DNA of 64,000 nucleotides, from NCBI RefSeq assembly GCF_001591585.1, contig NZ_BCVE01000020.1, positions 1 through 64,000 of the forward strand, given 5' to 3'. Positions 1-7,870 of the stretch are shown here, in pieces (position 1 is the first letter of the stretch; every line of letters starts with the position of its first letter). The notes under the pieces were generated by a model, which saw only the letters and a program-made list of their open reading frames with translations, was not told where the DNA came from and searched no databases. This stretch comes from Niallia circulans NBRC 13626. GTDB taxonomy: Bacteria; Bacillota; Bacilli; Bacillales; Cytobacillaceae. The translations under genes and the position numbers were made by a program.

Positions 1-341
1 TTTTCATTCTCAATACATCGGGCAGCATAAGTAGCTAATTTTGTTCCTTTTCCTTCAGAAAAGCTTTCTATCCCTTTTATTAGTCCAATGGTTCCAATCG
101 AAATTAGATCCTCAGAATCTTCACCTGTATTTTCGAATTTTTTTACAATATGAGCAACTAAGCGTAAATTATGCTCTATTAACATATTTCTTGCATGCGA
201 ATCTCCTTCAGCCATCAATCGTAAATATTTTTTTTCATCACTCGCTGATAATGGTTGGGGAAATGCATTATTCTTTACATAGGACACAAGAAAAACTAAT
301 TCTTTGAGTAAAGCCCCAATTGACAATAAGATTCCAGACAT
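1..341 (-). CDS. sigK: RNA polymerase sigma-K factor, N-terminal part (runs off left edge)
   Basis: Mother-cell sporulation sigma factor that directs late spore coat and cortex genes. The translated 113 codons begin [20 protein letters not shown], the hydrophobic pro-sequence normally cut by SpoIVFB before the Tyr at residue 21, and continue with the sigma-70 region 2 motifs [18 protein letters not shown] and [15 protein letters not shown] up to ARCIENE. The start ATG (339-341) is preceded by a GGAGGTGG ribosome site. At the edge, the codon after ENE begins AA, whereas sigma-K and its relatives have Ile (AT) there. The departure comes right after the pentamer AATGA, the crossover core of the B. 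subtilis skin element. The gene may therefore be interrupted here. Identity is certain; interruption is inferred. Confidence 0.93.
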   Translation of the reverse strand, partial: MSGILLSIGALLKELVFLVSYVKNNAFPQPLSASDEKKYLRLMAEGDSHARNMLIEHNLRLVAHIVKKFENTGEDSEDLISIGTIGLIKGIESFSEGKGTKLATYAARCIENE

Positions 342-691
342 TTTTCCACCTCCACATTCAAGGACATTTGCCTATACTTCATTACTATGTGAAAAGAGAG
401 TAGGTTTTGCACGTCCAAACGACAATAAACTTTGGAAAATATATTTTATTTTGGTTTATAGTCTGCATATAGTGGGTATCAGCAGGAAATACCTTTCTAC
501 GATAAAAAGGCAGGCTGTAAAGGTGCTATTTGCTGCTAGTAATTCACAGGCTGAACATAGAAGATCTCCTTGTTCGATACGAAGCTATGCATTATTTTCC
601 ATTTATTATTAAAATCTTATTAAATTCTCTTTATTACCTTGTATAATACATATATTAATAACTTTTTTTCTATTACTCGGGGGTGGACCAA
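342..691. other. intergenic region sigK-fbp
   Basis: About 350 bases between the divergent sigK and fbp genes. It should hold a sporulation (sigma-E type) promoter for sigK on the minus strand and the fbp promoter on the plus strand. I could not identify a convincing sigma-E site. Only the fbp -10 hexamer is clear. No gene is supported here; a long plus-strand reading frame at 304-612 lacks a ribosome site and family features. Confidence 0.6.
642..647 (+). promoter_or_regulatory. candidate -10 box of fbp promoter
   Basis: Perfect TATAAT about 45 nt upstream of the fbp start codon. The matching -35 is weak (TTAAAT near 620), so this is a low-confidence sigma-A promoter. Confidence 0.4.
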
Positions 692-2623
692 ATGGATACG
701 AAATATTTAGATTTGCTTACAGAAAAATATGATTCGGAAGAAAAAGTAGTAACAGAAATCATTAATCTGGACGCAATATTAAATCTTCCTAAGGGAACGG
801 AGCATTTTGTCAGCGATTTGCATGGTGAGTTTCACGCTTTTCAACATGTGTTAAGAAATGGTTCAGGAAATGTGAAAGAAAAAATTCGCGATTTATTTAA
901 AGAAGAGCTTTCCAGTGCTGAAATCGATGAATTCGCCACTTTGGTTTATTATCCAGAAGAAAAATTGAAAAGAGTAGTGAATTCATTTGTTCATACAAAA
1001 GAACTGGATCAATGGTATGCGGATACAATTGAACGAATGATTCGCTTAGTTTCTTATGCATCCTCCAAGTATACCAATTCAAAAGTTCGAAAAGCATTAC
1101 CACAACAGTTTGTTTATATTATTGAAGAATTATTATATGAAAAAAATGAATTAAATAATAAAACAGATTATTATTCAAGCATTATTAACAGAATTATTAC
1201 ACTGGGACAAGCTAATAAACTAATTATCGGACTTTCCTATACTATTCAAAGACTGGTTGTCGATCATTTGCATGTTGTTGGTGATATATACGACCGGGGG
1301 CCATACCCTGATAAAATCATCGATACATTAATGGATTATCATTCCGTGGATATTCAATGGGGGAATCATGATGTTCTATGGATTGGTGCATATGCAGGAT
1401 CTAAAGTCTGTCTTGCTAATATTATTCGGATATGTGCTAGATATGATAATTTAGATATTATCGAGGATGCCTATGGGATAAATTTACGTCCGCTCTTAAA
1501 CTTAGCAAATAAGTATTATAAAGATAATAAAGCTTTTCGTCCAAAAATGAATGCCAAAGAAAATACAGACGAAAATATTTTACAAATCACAAAAATTCAT
1601 CAAGCTATTTCTATTATTCAATTTAAACTTGAAATACCTATTATTAAAAGACGACCTGATTTTCAAATGCACCACCGCCTGCTTCTAGAAAAAATCGATT
1701 ATGAGAATAATACCATTGATTTAAATGGCAGAATTTATTCACTAGAAAATACCTGTTTTAATACAATCGATCCGAAAGATCCATCTCTCCTCTTAGAAGA
1801 AGAGGAGCAAGTAATCAATAAATTGCTTTTTTCGATTCAACATTCTGAGAAACTAGCAAAACATATTCATTTTATTATAAATAAGGGGAGTTTATATTTA
1901 AGATATAATAGCAATTTATTAATCCATGGTTGTATTCCATTAAATGAAGATGGAACAATGAAATCGATGTGTATTGACGGGAAAGATTATCGAGGAAAAG
2001 AATTATTTGATCTTTTTGAATATTATTTGCGTTATAGCTTTAATCATCCTGAAATAACCGATGACTTTGCAACAGATTTAGTTTGGTATTTATGGACTGG
2101 GGAAAATTCCTCGTTATTTGGCAAAAAAGATATGACTACATTTGAACGATATTTTATTAAAGAAAAAGAAACACATAAAGAAAAAAAGAATCCTTACTAC
2201 TCCTTACGGGAAAACGAAGAGGTATGCCGCCATATTTTGGAGGAATTTGATTTAAATCCTGATCAGGGGCATATTATAAATGGTCATACACCTGTTGCGG
2301 AAATTAATGGAGAAAACCCAATTAAAGCGAATGGAAAAATGATTGTGATAGATGGAGGATTTTCCAAAGCCTATCAATCCAAAACAGGAATTGCCGGTTA
2401 CACCTTATTATATAATTCCTATGGCATGCAATTGGTTGCCCATAAGCGCTTTACTTCAAAAGAAGATGTGTTAGAAAATGGTACCGATGTCTTATCGGTA
2501 AAAAGAGTAGTAGACAGAGAATTAAAACGAAAAAAGGTACTTGAAACAAATGTAGGGCAAAAATTACTAGAGCAAATGAATGATTTAAATCGATTATTAG
2601 AGTATCGCTATTTAAAAAAATAA
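692..2623 (+). CDS. fbp: fructose-1,6-bisphosphatase class III
   Basis: Gluconeogenic enzyme that hydrolyses fructose-1,6-bisphosphate to fructose-6-phosphate. The 643-residue product matches the Firmicute-specific class III family throughout. Metallophosphatase-like motifs are visible: SDLHGE at residues 41-46, GDIYDRG and WGNHD near 195-225, and NGHTP near 535-540. The C-terminal block [21 protein letters not shown] is diagnostic. The ATG at 692 is preferred because GGGGGTGG (679-686) lies six bases upstream; a GTG at 683 sits inside that ribosome site. It is monocistronic, followed at once by a strong terminator, and convergent with the small-gene cluster. B. subtilis Fbp has a longer N-terminus (about 671 residues), absent here. 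Confidence 0.96.
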   Translation: MDTKYLDLLTEKYDSEEKVVTEIINLDAILNLPKGTEHFVSDLHGEFHAFQHVLRNGSGNVKEKIRDLFKEELSSAEIDEFATLVYYPEEKLKRVVNSFVHTKELDQWYADTIERMIRLVSYASSKYTNSKVRKALPQQFVYIIEELLYEKNELNNKTDYYSSIINRIITLGQANKLIIGLSYTIQRLVVDHLHVVGDIYDRGPYPDKIIDTLMDYHSVDIQWGNHDVLWIGAYAGSKVCLANIIRICARYDNLDIIEDAYGINLRPLLNLANKYYKDNKAFRPKMNAKENTDENILQITKIHQAISIIQFKLEIPIIKRRPDFQMHHRLLLEKIDYENNTIDLNGRIYSLENTCFNTIDPKDPSLLLEEEEQVINKLLFSIQHSEKLAKHIHFIINKGSLYLRYNSNLLIHGCIPLNEDGTMKSMCIDGKDYRGKELFDLFEYYLRYSFNHPEITDDFATDLVWYLWTGENSSLFGKKDMTTFERYFIKEKETHKEKKNPYYSLRENEEVCRHILEEFDLNPDQGHIINGHTPVAEINGENPIKANGKMIVIDGGFSKAYQSKTGIAGYTLLYNSYGMQLVAHKRFTSKEDVLENGTDVLSVKRVVDRELKRKKVLETNVGQKLLEQMNDLNRLLEYRYLKK

Positions 2624-2624
2624 G

Positions 2625-2671
2625 AAAAGAACAAGTAGTGTGGCTTTCTATTTCCCACTGCTTGTTCTTTT
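2625..2671 (+). terminator. terminator of fbp
   Basis: Inverted repeat AAGAACAAGTAGTG / CACTGCTTGTTCTT with a 15-nt loop followed by T residues, starting right after the fbp stop codon. The flanking A/T runs would let it also stop transcription from the convergent small-gene cluster. Confidence 0.9.
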
Positions 2672-2736
2672 CGGTATTCTTCTTTCTGGTGAACTTCTGT
2701 TTTGTGAACTTGTTACATTACATTTCTTTTCCTACG

Positions 2737-2799
2737 TTAGTCTGTATCTTTATCCGCCCATAAGATTGATTGTCGACTCTGTAAAATAATTAAAAACAT
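2737..2799 (-). CDS. putative 20-residue peptide
   Basis: A very short frame starting MFLIILQSRQ, preceded by an excellent ribosome site (AAGGAGAGG, seven bases before ATG). It lies on the same strand as, and just downstream of, three tandem yrzI-like genes with similar spacing. The start loosely resembles the hydrophobic opening of the YrzI peptides, so it may be a decayed fourth copy. There is no family assignment. The case rests on the ribosome site and context only. Confidence 0.35.
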   Translation of the reverse strand: MFLIILQSRQSILWADKDTD

Positions 2800-2840
2800 T
2801 TTTATCCACCTCTCCTTAATTTATATTTTTTCTATTTTTC

Positions 2841-2978
2841 TTAGAAACGTATTATTGAATATTGTTTTCTTCTATTTTCTTCCATGATTTCTTCAATCAT
2901 TTGCTGATGAGTAATTTCTTCTGCTGTCATCTTTTTGGGATGAACGGTAATGGTAAAAAACAGCATATTTATTATCAT
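2841..2978 (-). CDS. YrzI family small protein, copy 1
   Basis: A 45-residue peptide starting MIINMLFFTITVHPKKMTAE and containing MEENRRK near residues 32-38. This is the pattern of the Bacillus YrzI family (Pfam Bac_small_yrzI, described as probable sporulation proteins): a short hydrophobic N-terminus with F-T-[IV]-T, then a basic/acidic helix. The ribosome site GGAGG lies upstream of the ATG. It is the third of three tandem paralogs read right to left (22 nt after the previous one, on the minus strand). The molecular function of the family is unknown. Confidence 0.75.
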   Translation of the reverse strand: MIINMLFFTITVHPKKMTAEEITHQQMIEEIMEENRRKQYSIIRF

Positions 2979-2999
2979 AGTTATTACCTCCTATTATTA

Positions 3000-3152
3000 T
3001 TAGTAATGGAAATTCGAAAAATATCCAGAACGAATTTGCTTTGTTTTCGTTTCTTCGAATATTTGCTCGATTTTTTGTAAATGATTTTGTTCTTCTTCCG
3101 TCGGTCTTTTCCTATTTATAGTTATGGTAATAAAGAAAATATTTAAGGTCAT
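3000..3152 (-). CDS. YrzI family small protein, copy 2
   Basis: A 50-residue peptide beginning MTLNIFFITITINRKRPTEE, the canonical YrzI N-terminus, with a charged helix (HLQKIEQIFEE) and an aromatic tail ending GYFSNFHY. The ribosome site AGGAGGTG lies seven bases before the ATG. It is flanked by copies 1 and 3 on the same strand within 30 nt of each, so the three are probably co-transcribed. The role is unknown; the family name implies a sporulation link, which this sequence alone cannot test. Confidence 0.82.
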   Translation of the reverse strand: MTLNIFFITITINRKRPTEEEQNHLQKIEQIFEETKTKQIRSGYFSNFHY

Positions 3153-3178
3153 GTCTTCACCTCCTAAACGTGAATGTT

Positions 3179-3319
3179 TTACAACCTATAGCCCATTTCA
3201 TGTAGTTTTCTGCGATTTTCTTCTATTCTCTTTTCCATTTCAATTTCTTGTAAAAATTCTGCATTTGTATATTGCTTTTTCTTAAACGTAACTGTTAAAA
3301 AAATTAGATTTAATGTCAT
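3179..3319 (-). CDS. yrzI: YrzI family small protein, copy 3 (first in cluster)
   Basis: A 46-residue peptide beginning MTLNLIFLTVTFKKKQYTNA and ending LHEMGYRL, with the RIEENRRK helix shared with copy 1. The start is set by the AGGAG site at 3326-3330 and by alignment to the other two copies. A longer upstream extension of the frame would run through a hairpin and has no ribosome site. It is the promoter-proximal gene of the cluster, preceded by an AT-rich palindrome (3340-3363) and by two terminator-like hairpins that separate it from the next small gene upstream. Confidence 0.85.
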   Translation of the reverse strand: MTLNLIFLTVTFKKKQYTNAEFLQEIEMEKRIEENRRKLHEMGYRL

Positions 3320-3339
3320 CTTTTTTACTCCTAACTTTA

Positions 3340-3363
3340 AATTTTTCCATAAATGGAATTTTT
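3340..3363. promoter_or_regulatory. palindrome upstream of yrzI cluster
   Basis: Near-perfect inverted repeat TTTTTCCATAAATGGAATTT directly upstream of the ribosome site of the first yrzI copy. Its position suits an operator or an mRNA 5' hairpin. No known regulator motif was recognised. Confidence 0.35.
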
Positions 3364-3378
3364 TTCTTGTGAGTGCAC

Positions 3379-3410
3379 AAAAAAACCGCAAATAGACTGA
3401 TCTGCGGCTT
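3379..3410 (-). terminator. terminator-like hairpin
   Basis: On the minus strand CCGCA, an 11-nt loop region, TTGCGG, then seven T residues. It lies between the 31-residue gene and the yrzI cluster and is the second of two tandem hairpins. Confidence 0.6.
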
Positions 3411-3424
3411 AAAAAGGGCATAAT

Positions 3425-3454
3425 AAAACCGCAGGACACGACTACCCTGCGGTT
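3425..3454 (-). terminator. terminator of 31-residue gene
   Basis: On the minus strand AACCGCAGG and CCTGCGGTT flank a short loop, followed by TTTTATT. It begins 24 nt after the stop codon of the small gene at 3478-3573. Confidence 0.75.
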
Positions 3455-3477
3455 GGATATTTTTAGTTAAATGAAAA

Positions 3478-3573
3478 CTAAGATAAATAATCCCATTCCG
3501 AAGCGGTTGAATTCGTGTACGTTAAATATTCAATTAGTACTACATTGTTTAATTCTGGTAAAATTCTGATCAT
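3478..3573 (-). CDS. putative 31-residue protein of unknown function
   Basis: A short frame starting MIRILPELNNVVLIEYLTYT and ending SEWDYLS. It is supported by one of the best ribosome sites in the window (AAGGAGG, eight bases before ATG) and by two tandem terminator hairpins just downstream, so it looks like an independent mini-gene. It is acidic overall, with no cysteine and no clear membrane segment. I recognise no family. It could be a sporulation peptide like its neighbours, or a leader peptide acting through the downstream hairpins. Confidence 0.5.
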   Translation of the reverse strand: MIRILPELNNVVLIEYLTYTNSTASEWDYLS

Positions 3574-4173
3574 TTTATTCAACCTCCTTCGATTTTTTTG
3601 TTCTCACATTGGTAATTATATCCTCGAATGCCAATCTTGTAAACCTTTTTTTGAAAAAATGGATATTCCACTCGCTTTTTTAGGGTTTTTTGTTATTTCT
3701 GCCTGCTGTTCAAATGGAAGAAATAATGTGTTTCATTGTGCAGTATGTTCACAAGGCTTCGAGCCAAAAACTTGAGGAAGTATCTGATTGCAAGCGGAAT
3801 TTTTGTAGAATGAGGACAAGGAAAACACGTTCTATTTTTGCTGGTAGCAACATTCAAATTTGTCTTTTTCAAGTTCTTTTTTTGGGTCTTATCTCCTGTT
3901 CTTAGAAAATGGAAAATTCATGGTATGGAATTTTTATTATAAAGAAAATTATATTCAATCATAATCTCTCCAGCTTTTCCCTTTCCAAACCAAGCTGATA
4001 AAGAAAAATTATAAAAGTCAAAAAGCCTTTGGTTCTTAAAGAATATTAATTCAAAATAGCGCTTAAATATTATCATAATTGTATTTGTAATTATTTTTGT
4101 CATCATTATTTTTTTAGCTATGGCAAAACAGTAAAAGATAATTCAAAAATATACCTCAAAAATTTTTAGTTAG
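3574..4173. other. intergenic region without supported gene
   Basis: Roughly 600 AT-rich bases between the small-gene cluster and the cupin gene. Several 60-90 codon frames exist on both strands but none has a ribosome site or recognisable family features. Nothing further is seen. Confidence 0.5.
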
Positions 4174-4208
4174 AATAAGCCGATTCTCCCTAAAAGAAAT
4201 CGGCTTAT
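4174..4208 (-). terminator. terminator of cupin gene
   Basis: Perfect stem ATAAGCCGATT / AATCGGCTTAT with an 11-nt loop, 60 nt past the cupin stop codon and followed on the minus strand by an A/T-rich tract. Confidence 0.7.
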
Positions 4209-4268
4209 GATATTGGAATCTGGATGAGCATACGTTTTTTGATTCAAGCTGCATCAAGGTATTGGCAC

Positions 4269-4613
4269 TTAATAAGTGGATCCATTTATATCATTATCTT
4301 TTTTCTCGAAACAGAGATTCACAGTTCTACCATTAGACCGGGTTCTATGTTGTGTATGTGCTGGTACATTAAAAATTTCACCAGGTAGTAATTTAATAGT
4401 CTTATTGTTTTCTAAGTCGATTATGAGTTCTCCCTCTAGAACCATAAATAATTCGTCAGTGTCATGTTCATGCCAATGAAATTCACCATCAATTACAGCA
4501 ATTCTCAAAACATGATCATTGATTTCAGCTACTATAAAATTCTTATAATCTGTTATATCAGTAACTAAATTTAATAAATTAATCTTTTGCAATAAACTTT
4601 CCATGTGAATCAT
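4269..4613 (-). CDS. cupin domain protein
   Basis: A 114-residue single-domain cupin. The two cupin motifs are clear: the metal-binding G-(x)-H-W-H-E-H block with acidic residues (GEFHWHEHDTDELFMVLEGE, residues 43-62), and PGEIFNVPAHTQHRT near 77-91. Small cupins of this type bind a metal and act as isomerases, dioxygenases or sensors; the substrate cannot be told. The start could also be the Met at codon 4 (4604), which is better spaced from GAAGAGAG. It stands alone with its own terminator. Confidence 0.8.
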   Translation of the reverse strand: MIHMESLLQKINLLNLVTDITDYKNFIVAEINDHVLRIAVIDGEFHWHEHDTDELFMVLEGELIIDLENNKTIKLLPGEIFNVPAHTQHRTRSNGRTVNLCFEKKDNDINGSTY

Positions 4614-4788
4614 CTCTCTTCAAAATTAAATTTTTAGAACTTTAATAATCTCATCAGCTGAACAGCCTTTAAACAAAATTTTATGGGTAATTTATATGTT
4701 AAAGGTGGAAGAATATTTTACTAGATATATTTCTTTTAAAACAACCTGCCTATGCAGATAAAAATAAAATGAAAAGTAAATAATCTTG

Positions 4789-4965
4789 TTATTCTTTTTG
4801 TTTACTTTTCCATATGCGAAAAAATAATATTCCCCAACCAATCATGATTAATAAATTAAAAATTTTGAGCCATAAGCTAGAGGTTGGTAATAACATTCCC
4901 CAAATAAAATAAACTAACATCATAATAAGTAATATAGCAACTAAAATTTGATTCTTTTTACTCAT
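4789..4965 (-). CDS. small two-helix membrane protein
   Basis: A 58-residue protein with two predicted transmembrane segments (about residues 5-24 and 32-49) and a basic C-terminus ending WKSKQKE. The ATG at 4965 is chosen because it follows a GTGATG site at suitable distance; an upstream GTG lies within that site. I do not recognise a family. It is monocistronic in a region of small orphan genes. Function unknown. Confidence 0.55.
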   Translation of the reverse strand: MSKKNQILVAILLIMMLVYFIWGMLLPTSSLWLKIFNLLIMIGWGILFFRIWKSKQKE

Positions 4966-5017
4966 AATAGGCACATCACTTTATATATATTAAAAAAACT
5001 ACCAAAACAAAAGTTTT

Positions 5018-5050
5018 AGAGATTTCACTTAACTGGTGAGGTCTTTTTTA
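5018..5050 (+). terminator. weak hairpin with T-run
   Basis: AGATTTCAC / GGTGAGGTCT with mismatches, then TTTTTT. It points in the plus direction where no gene is known, so its role is uncertain. Confidence 0.3.
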
Positions 5051-5074
5051 TACAAAAAAATAAGGCACAATGCC

Positions 5075-5326
5075 TTATTCTTCTTCATAAGGTTTATGTT
5101 TGATTTCAATGGTACGTTGGTCATCGAAACCAACTACAGGATGTAGATTATAAGATGTGTGTTCAAAATCTACATGAGAATTAGAAACTGTAAAGATAGT
5201 AATTGTTTCATTATCTGAGTCAACAACTGAGTATTTAAATTCATTGGCTAAATCTTTGAATAAGGAATATTCTTCGTGGATTGTTACAACCCAATTATAA
5301 CCTATTGTAAATTGTTTTGTTTTCAT
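5075..5326 (-). CDS. hypothetical protein, 83 residues
   Basis: Starts MKTKQFTIGYNWVVTIHEEY, with GGAGG nine bases upstream; the upstream in-frame ATG lies inside that ribosome site. The rest is a mix of strands typical of a small soluble alpha/beta domain and ends in HKPYEEE. No family is recognised. It has no cysteines and no signal or membrane segment. It stands alone between two intergenic gaps. Function unknown. Confidence 0.6.
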   Translation of the reverse strand: MKTKQFTIGYNWVVTIHEEYSLFKDLANEFKYSVVDSDNETITIFTVSNSHVDFEHTSYNLHPVVGFDDQRTIEIKHKPYEEE

Positions 5327-5469
5327 AAATACCTCCAAATATGGTCATTTATACCTTTTATTGTAAGTGATTTGGTGAAGTTTGGCAATTAGAAGATTTA
5401 CTATTTGGTATCTTTTTTACTATGTTTTTTATTATTTTAAAGTAAACTGAAATCATTGGTTGGTCATGG

Positions 5470-5598
5470 TGATTAGTCTTATTACCAGAAATTAATGCTG
5501 TGTCTCATGCATTAGAATTTAAGCCTAAGTTAAAAGAAATGATGTTAGGGGGACGACAAGGTATATTAACTATTTTTAATGAAAAAAAACAAGAATAA
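5470..5598 (+). pseudogene. C-terminal remnant of an unidentified enzyme
   Basis: The plus frame after an in-frame TGA reads LLPEINAVSHALEFKPKLKE and then MMLGGRQGILTIF, ending at a TAA at 5596-5598. It has protein-like composition but no start codon, no ribosome site and no upstream continuation. It looks like the leftover 3' end of a deleted gene. The parent family was not recognised. Confidence 0.35.
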
Positions 5599-5750
5599 TG
5601 ATAAATTCGAAAAAAGTTGCAATGTATTATAAAAAAACTAGTTGGATGTTGTAATTACTGGCAGCTAATGTATCAGATTTGGTAATAAACAGACAATCAT
5701 TAATTTAAATTTTCCTAATAATAAAATTAAAATTAAAAAAGCCCTTGCTT

Positions 5751-5782
5751 TTGACGTAACGTCAAGTGTTAAAGTTCAATAT
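5751..5782 (+). promoter_or_regulatory. MerR-type promoter/operator
   Basis: Perfect 15-bp palindrome TTGACGTAACGTCAA (5751-5765), whose left half is a -35 box. A TTCAAT/CAATAT -10 follows at an 18-20 bp spacing. Long spacers with a dyad between the hexamers are the hallmark of MerR-activated promoters. The gene it drives is the MerR regulator 20 nt downstream, so autoregulation is likely. Confidence 0.7.
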
Positions 5783-5800
5783 GAAAGGGAGTGATAACAA

Positions 5801-6589
5801 ATGTCAATGGAGAAAAATTACTCTATTGGAGAATTTGCAAAGCTAACTGGAGTCACTGAACGAACACTGCGTCACTATGATCAGATGGAGCTATTGAAAC
5901 CTTCTGGATACACAGAACATGGACATCGAATCTATAACAACAATTCCATCGCTCAGCTTCAAAAAATATTAATACTAAAGTTTTTGGATTTGTCACTTGG
6001 AGAAATTTCAGAATATCTTAAGCAACCGGAGCAAAATTTAGCAATGACACTGGTCAATCAGGCACAGATGCTGGAAGAAAAGCGAAAACAGATTGAAACG
6101 GTTTTACAAGCCATTACCCGCGTTCAAAGTATCGTTTCCGGACCCGAACCCATCAATCACGATTCGTTGCTTGTACTCATTCATGCTTTGAAAAATGAGG
6201 AGGCTCGAAATCGTTGGATTAGTGAACATTCGTCCGATTCGGTGCATAATAAGCTACACTCGCATACGGTGCAACTTGAATTAGAAAAGGAAATGGCCAC
6301 ATGGACTGGTAAAATGAAACGATTTATTCAAGAAGGAAAGGCACCTAATGATACTAACGTTCTTGCACACATCGAAGAGATGATATCTGTTATGAAACCT
6401 AAAGTAGAACCACTATTAGATGATGTAGCGAGAAAACAGCTCGAAAATAATGAAGGTTCTTTTGAGGAGCCAAATCCTTACTTATTTCCTAGTGCTTTTA
6501 ACAAAGAAGAAGAGATGTTTATAGGAAAGGCTATGGATGAATTGATTCGCAGTAAGGTATATCTTAATCGGCAAGATAATAGTAATTGA
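5801..6589 (+). CDS. MerR family transcriptional regulator
   Basis: A 262-residue regulator. The N-terminal 70 residues are a typical MerR winged helix: YSIGEFAKLTGVTERTLRHYD, then GHRIYNNNSIAQLQKI. A coiled-coil dimerisation helix follows near 75-110 and then a long alpha-helical C-terminal domain of the TipA-S type, expected to bind a small effector. The ATG at 5801 follows GGGAG at ten bases. It is preceded by its own MerR-style dyad promoter and followed by a strong terminator, so it is a single-gene unit; no partner gene such as an efflux pump is adjacent. The ligand is unknown. Confidence 0.88.
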   Translation: MSMEKNYSIGEFAKLTGVTERTLRHYDQMELLKPSGYTEHGHRIYNNNSIAQLQKILILKFLDLSLGEISEYLKQPEQNLAMTLVNQAQMLEEKRKQIETVLQAITRVQSIVSGPEPINHDSLLVLIHALKNEEARNRWISEHSSDSVHNKLHSHTVQLELEKEMATWTGKMKRFIQEGKAPNDTNVLAHIEEMISVMKPKVEPLLDDVARKQLENNEGSFEEPNPYLFPSAFNKEEEMFIGKAMDELIRSKVYLNRQDNSN

Positions 6590-6656
6590 TTACGTTCATC
6601 AAATTTTCTCCAGCAAGGAGATAAAGGCAATTTATTGTTTAGTCTTTAATTTTAAC

Positions 6657-6700
6657 CCTGTACTTCGATAAAAGCTCGAAGTACAGGAGAAGATATTTTT
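6657..6700 (+). terminator. terminator of merR-type gene
   Basis: Stem CCTGTACTTCG / CGAAGTACAGG with a 9-nt loop and a downstream ATATTTTT tract. It lies between convergent genes and may act in both directions. Confidence 0.88.
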
Positions 6701-6715
6701 ATTTTGCTCGTGTTT

Positions 6716-7819
6716 TTAATCGAATTCCTCTTCCTTTCCCTCTAAGGGCAAGGATTTTGGGCGGTCGCATGTACTTTTCATCAGATAATGCTGACCATTA
6801 TCTGATGAATCATGGAATCCATACATTGCTTCTAAAACGTGATAGGCTAAATCACTATTTGCGCGATATTTTCCACCTTCAATAATTGCTCTGGCCATGT
6901 CAGCAACGCCTAGACCTCTATTATTTTGGGTATATCCATAAGTAAGAGGAACTTCTTTAAATTCTTTTTCGTCACGTTTTCTTATTTTCACAGGACCGCT
7001 GAAAGTGTTAGGGTCAGGAACAAGTAATGTACCTTCACTTCCATAGACTTCAATAGGAGGTAATGATGTACCGCCGAAGGCATCGAAGCTTGTTGTAATG
7101 CTTCCAATTACACCTGAAGCGAAATCAATCACTCCTGAAATATGCGTAGGTATTGATACTTTTAATTTTGTGCCTGCTTTTGGTGTGCTAAGTATCGTTC
7201 TTTCTGGATAACTAATGCGAGTGGAACCAGAAATTCGTTTAATCGGTCCTAATAGAGCCACTAATGCTGTTAAGTAATACGGTCCCATATCAAACATAGG
7301 ACCGCCGCCAGTATCATAATAAAAGGCAGGGTCTGGATGCCAATGCTCATGACCACGGCCAATCATAAAGGCAGATGCACCAATTGGTACTCCTATTTCT
7401 CCTTGCTCAATCAGATTAACAGCAGTTTGAATACCAGCACCTAAGAAGGTATCTGGCGCGCTACCAACAAGAAGATTATGCTTTTTAGCAGCTTCTAAAA
7501 TTAGTTGTCCTTCCTCGCGTGTCACAGCAAGTGGCTTTTCTGTATAGACATGTTTACCGGCCTCTAATGCCTGGATGCTTACGGAGGCATGCGCTTTAGG
7601 AATTGTTAAGTTTATCACTAGTTCTATCTCTGGATCCGAGAGTAGTTCTGCAACGGAATAGGCCAATGGTATACCGAATTTTTCGGCTTGAGAACGGGCA
7701 CGCTCTGTATCTAAATCTGCACAAGCCACAAGCTCGAGATAAGGAAGCTTCGGGCAGTTTTCCATATAAATGGAACTGATATTTCCACAACCAATGATGC
7801 CAATTTTAAGTTTTCTCAT
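6716..7819 (-). CDS. Gfo/Idh/MocA family oxidoreductase (1)
   Basis: A 367-residue NAD(P)-dependent sugar/inositol dehydrogenase-type protein. The Rossmann motif GIIGCGNISSIYM is at residues 7-19, the catalytic-lysine motif YTEKPLAV near 92-99, and the substrate-domain block GGGPMFDMGPYYLTAL near 170-185. The ribosome site GGAGG precedes the ATG. It is the last gene of a three-gene operon with a ThuA-like protein and a second oxidoreductase, all under a divergent AraC regulator. Such pairs usually oxidise and reduce keto-sugar intermediates. The exact substrate is not deducible. Confidence 0.9.
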   Translation of the reverse strand: MRKLKIGIIGCGNISSIYMENCPKLPYLELVACADLDTERARSQAEKFGIPLAYSVAELLSDPEIELVINLTIPKAHASVSIQALEAGKHVYTEKPLAVTREEGQLILEAAKKHNLLVGSAPDTFLGAGIQTAVNLIEQGEIGVPIGASAFMIGRGHEHWHPDPAFYYDTGGGPMFDMGPYYLTALVALLGPIKRISGSTRISYPERTILSTPKAGTKLKVSIPTHISGVIDFASGVIGSITTSFDAFGGTSLPPIEVYGSEGTLLVPDPNTFSGPVKIRKRDEKEFKEVPLTYGYTQNNRGLGVADMARAIIEGGKYRANSDLAYHVLEAMYGFHDSSDNGQHYLMKSTCDRPKSLPLEGKEEEFD

Positions 7820-7870
7820 AAGAAATCCTCCGCTTCATTATGTTTCTTATAATATTTGCTGTATCCTTCC

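Noticed and set aside
304-612. 102-codon plus-strand reading frame over the sigK 5' end
   Set aside because: It has no ribosome site, overlaps a certain gene on the other strand, and shows no family features.
3515-4106. Several 60-90 codon frames in the gap before the cupin gene
   Set aside because: Neither strand shows a ribosome site at a suitable distance; composition is that of AT-rich spacer.
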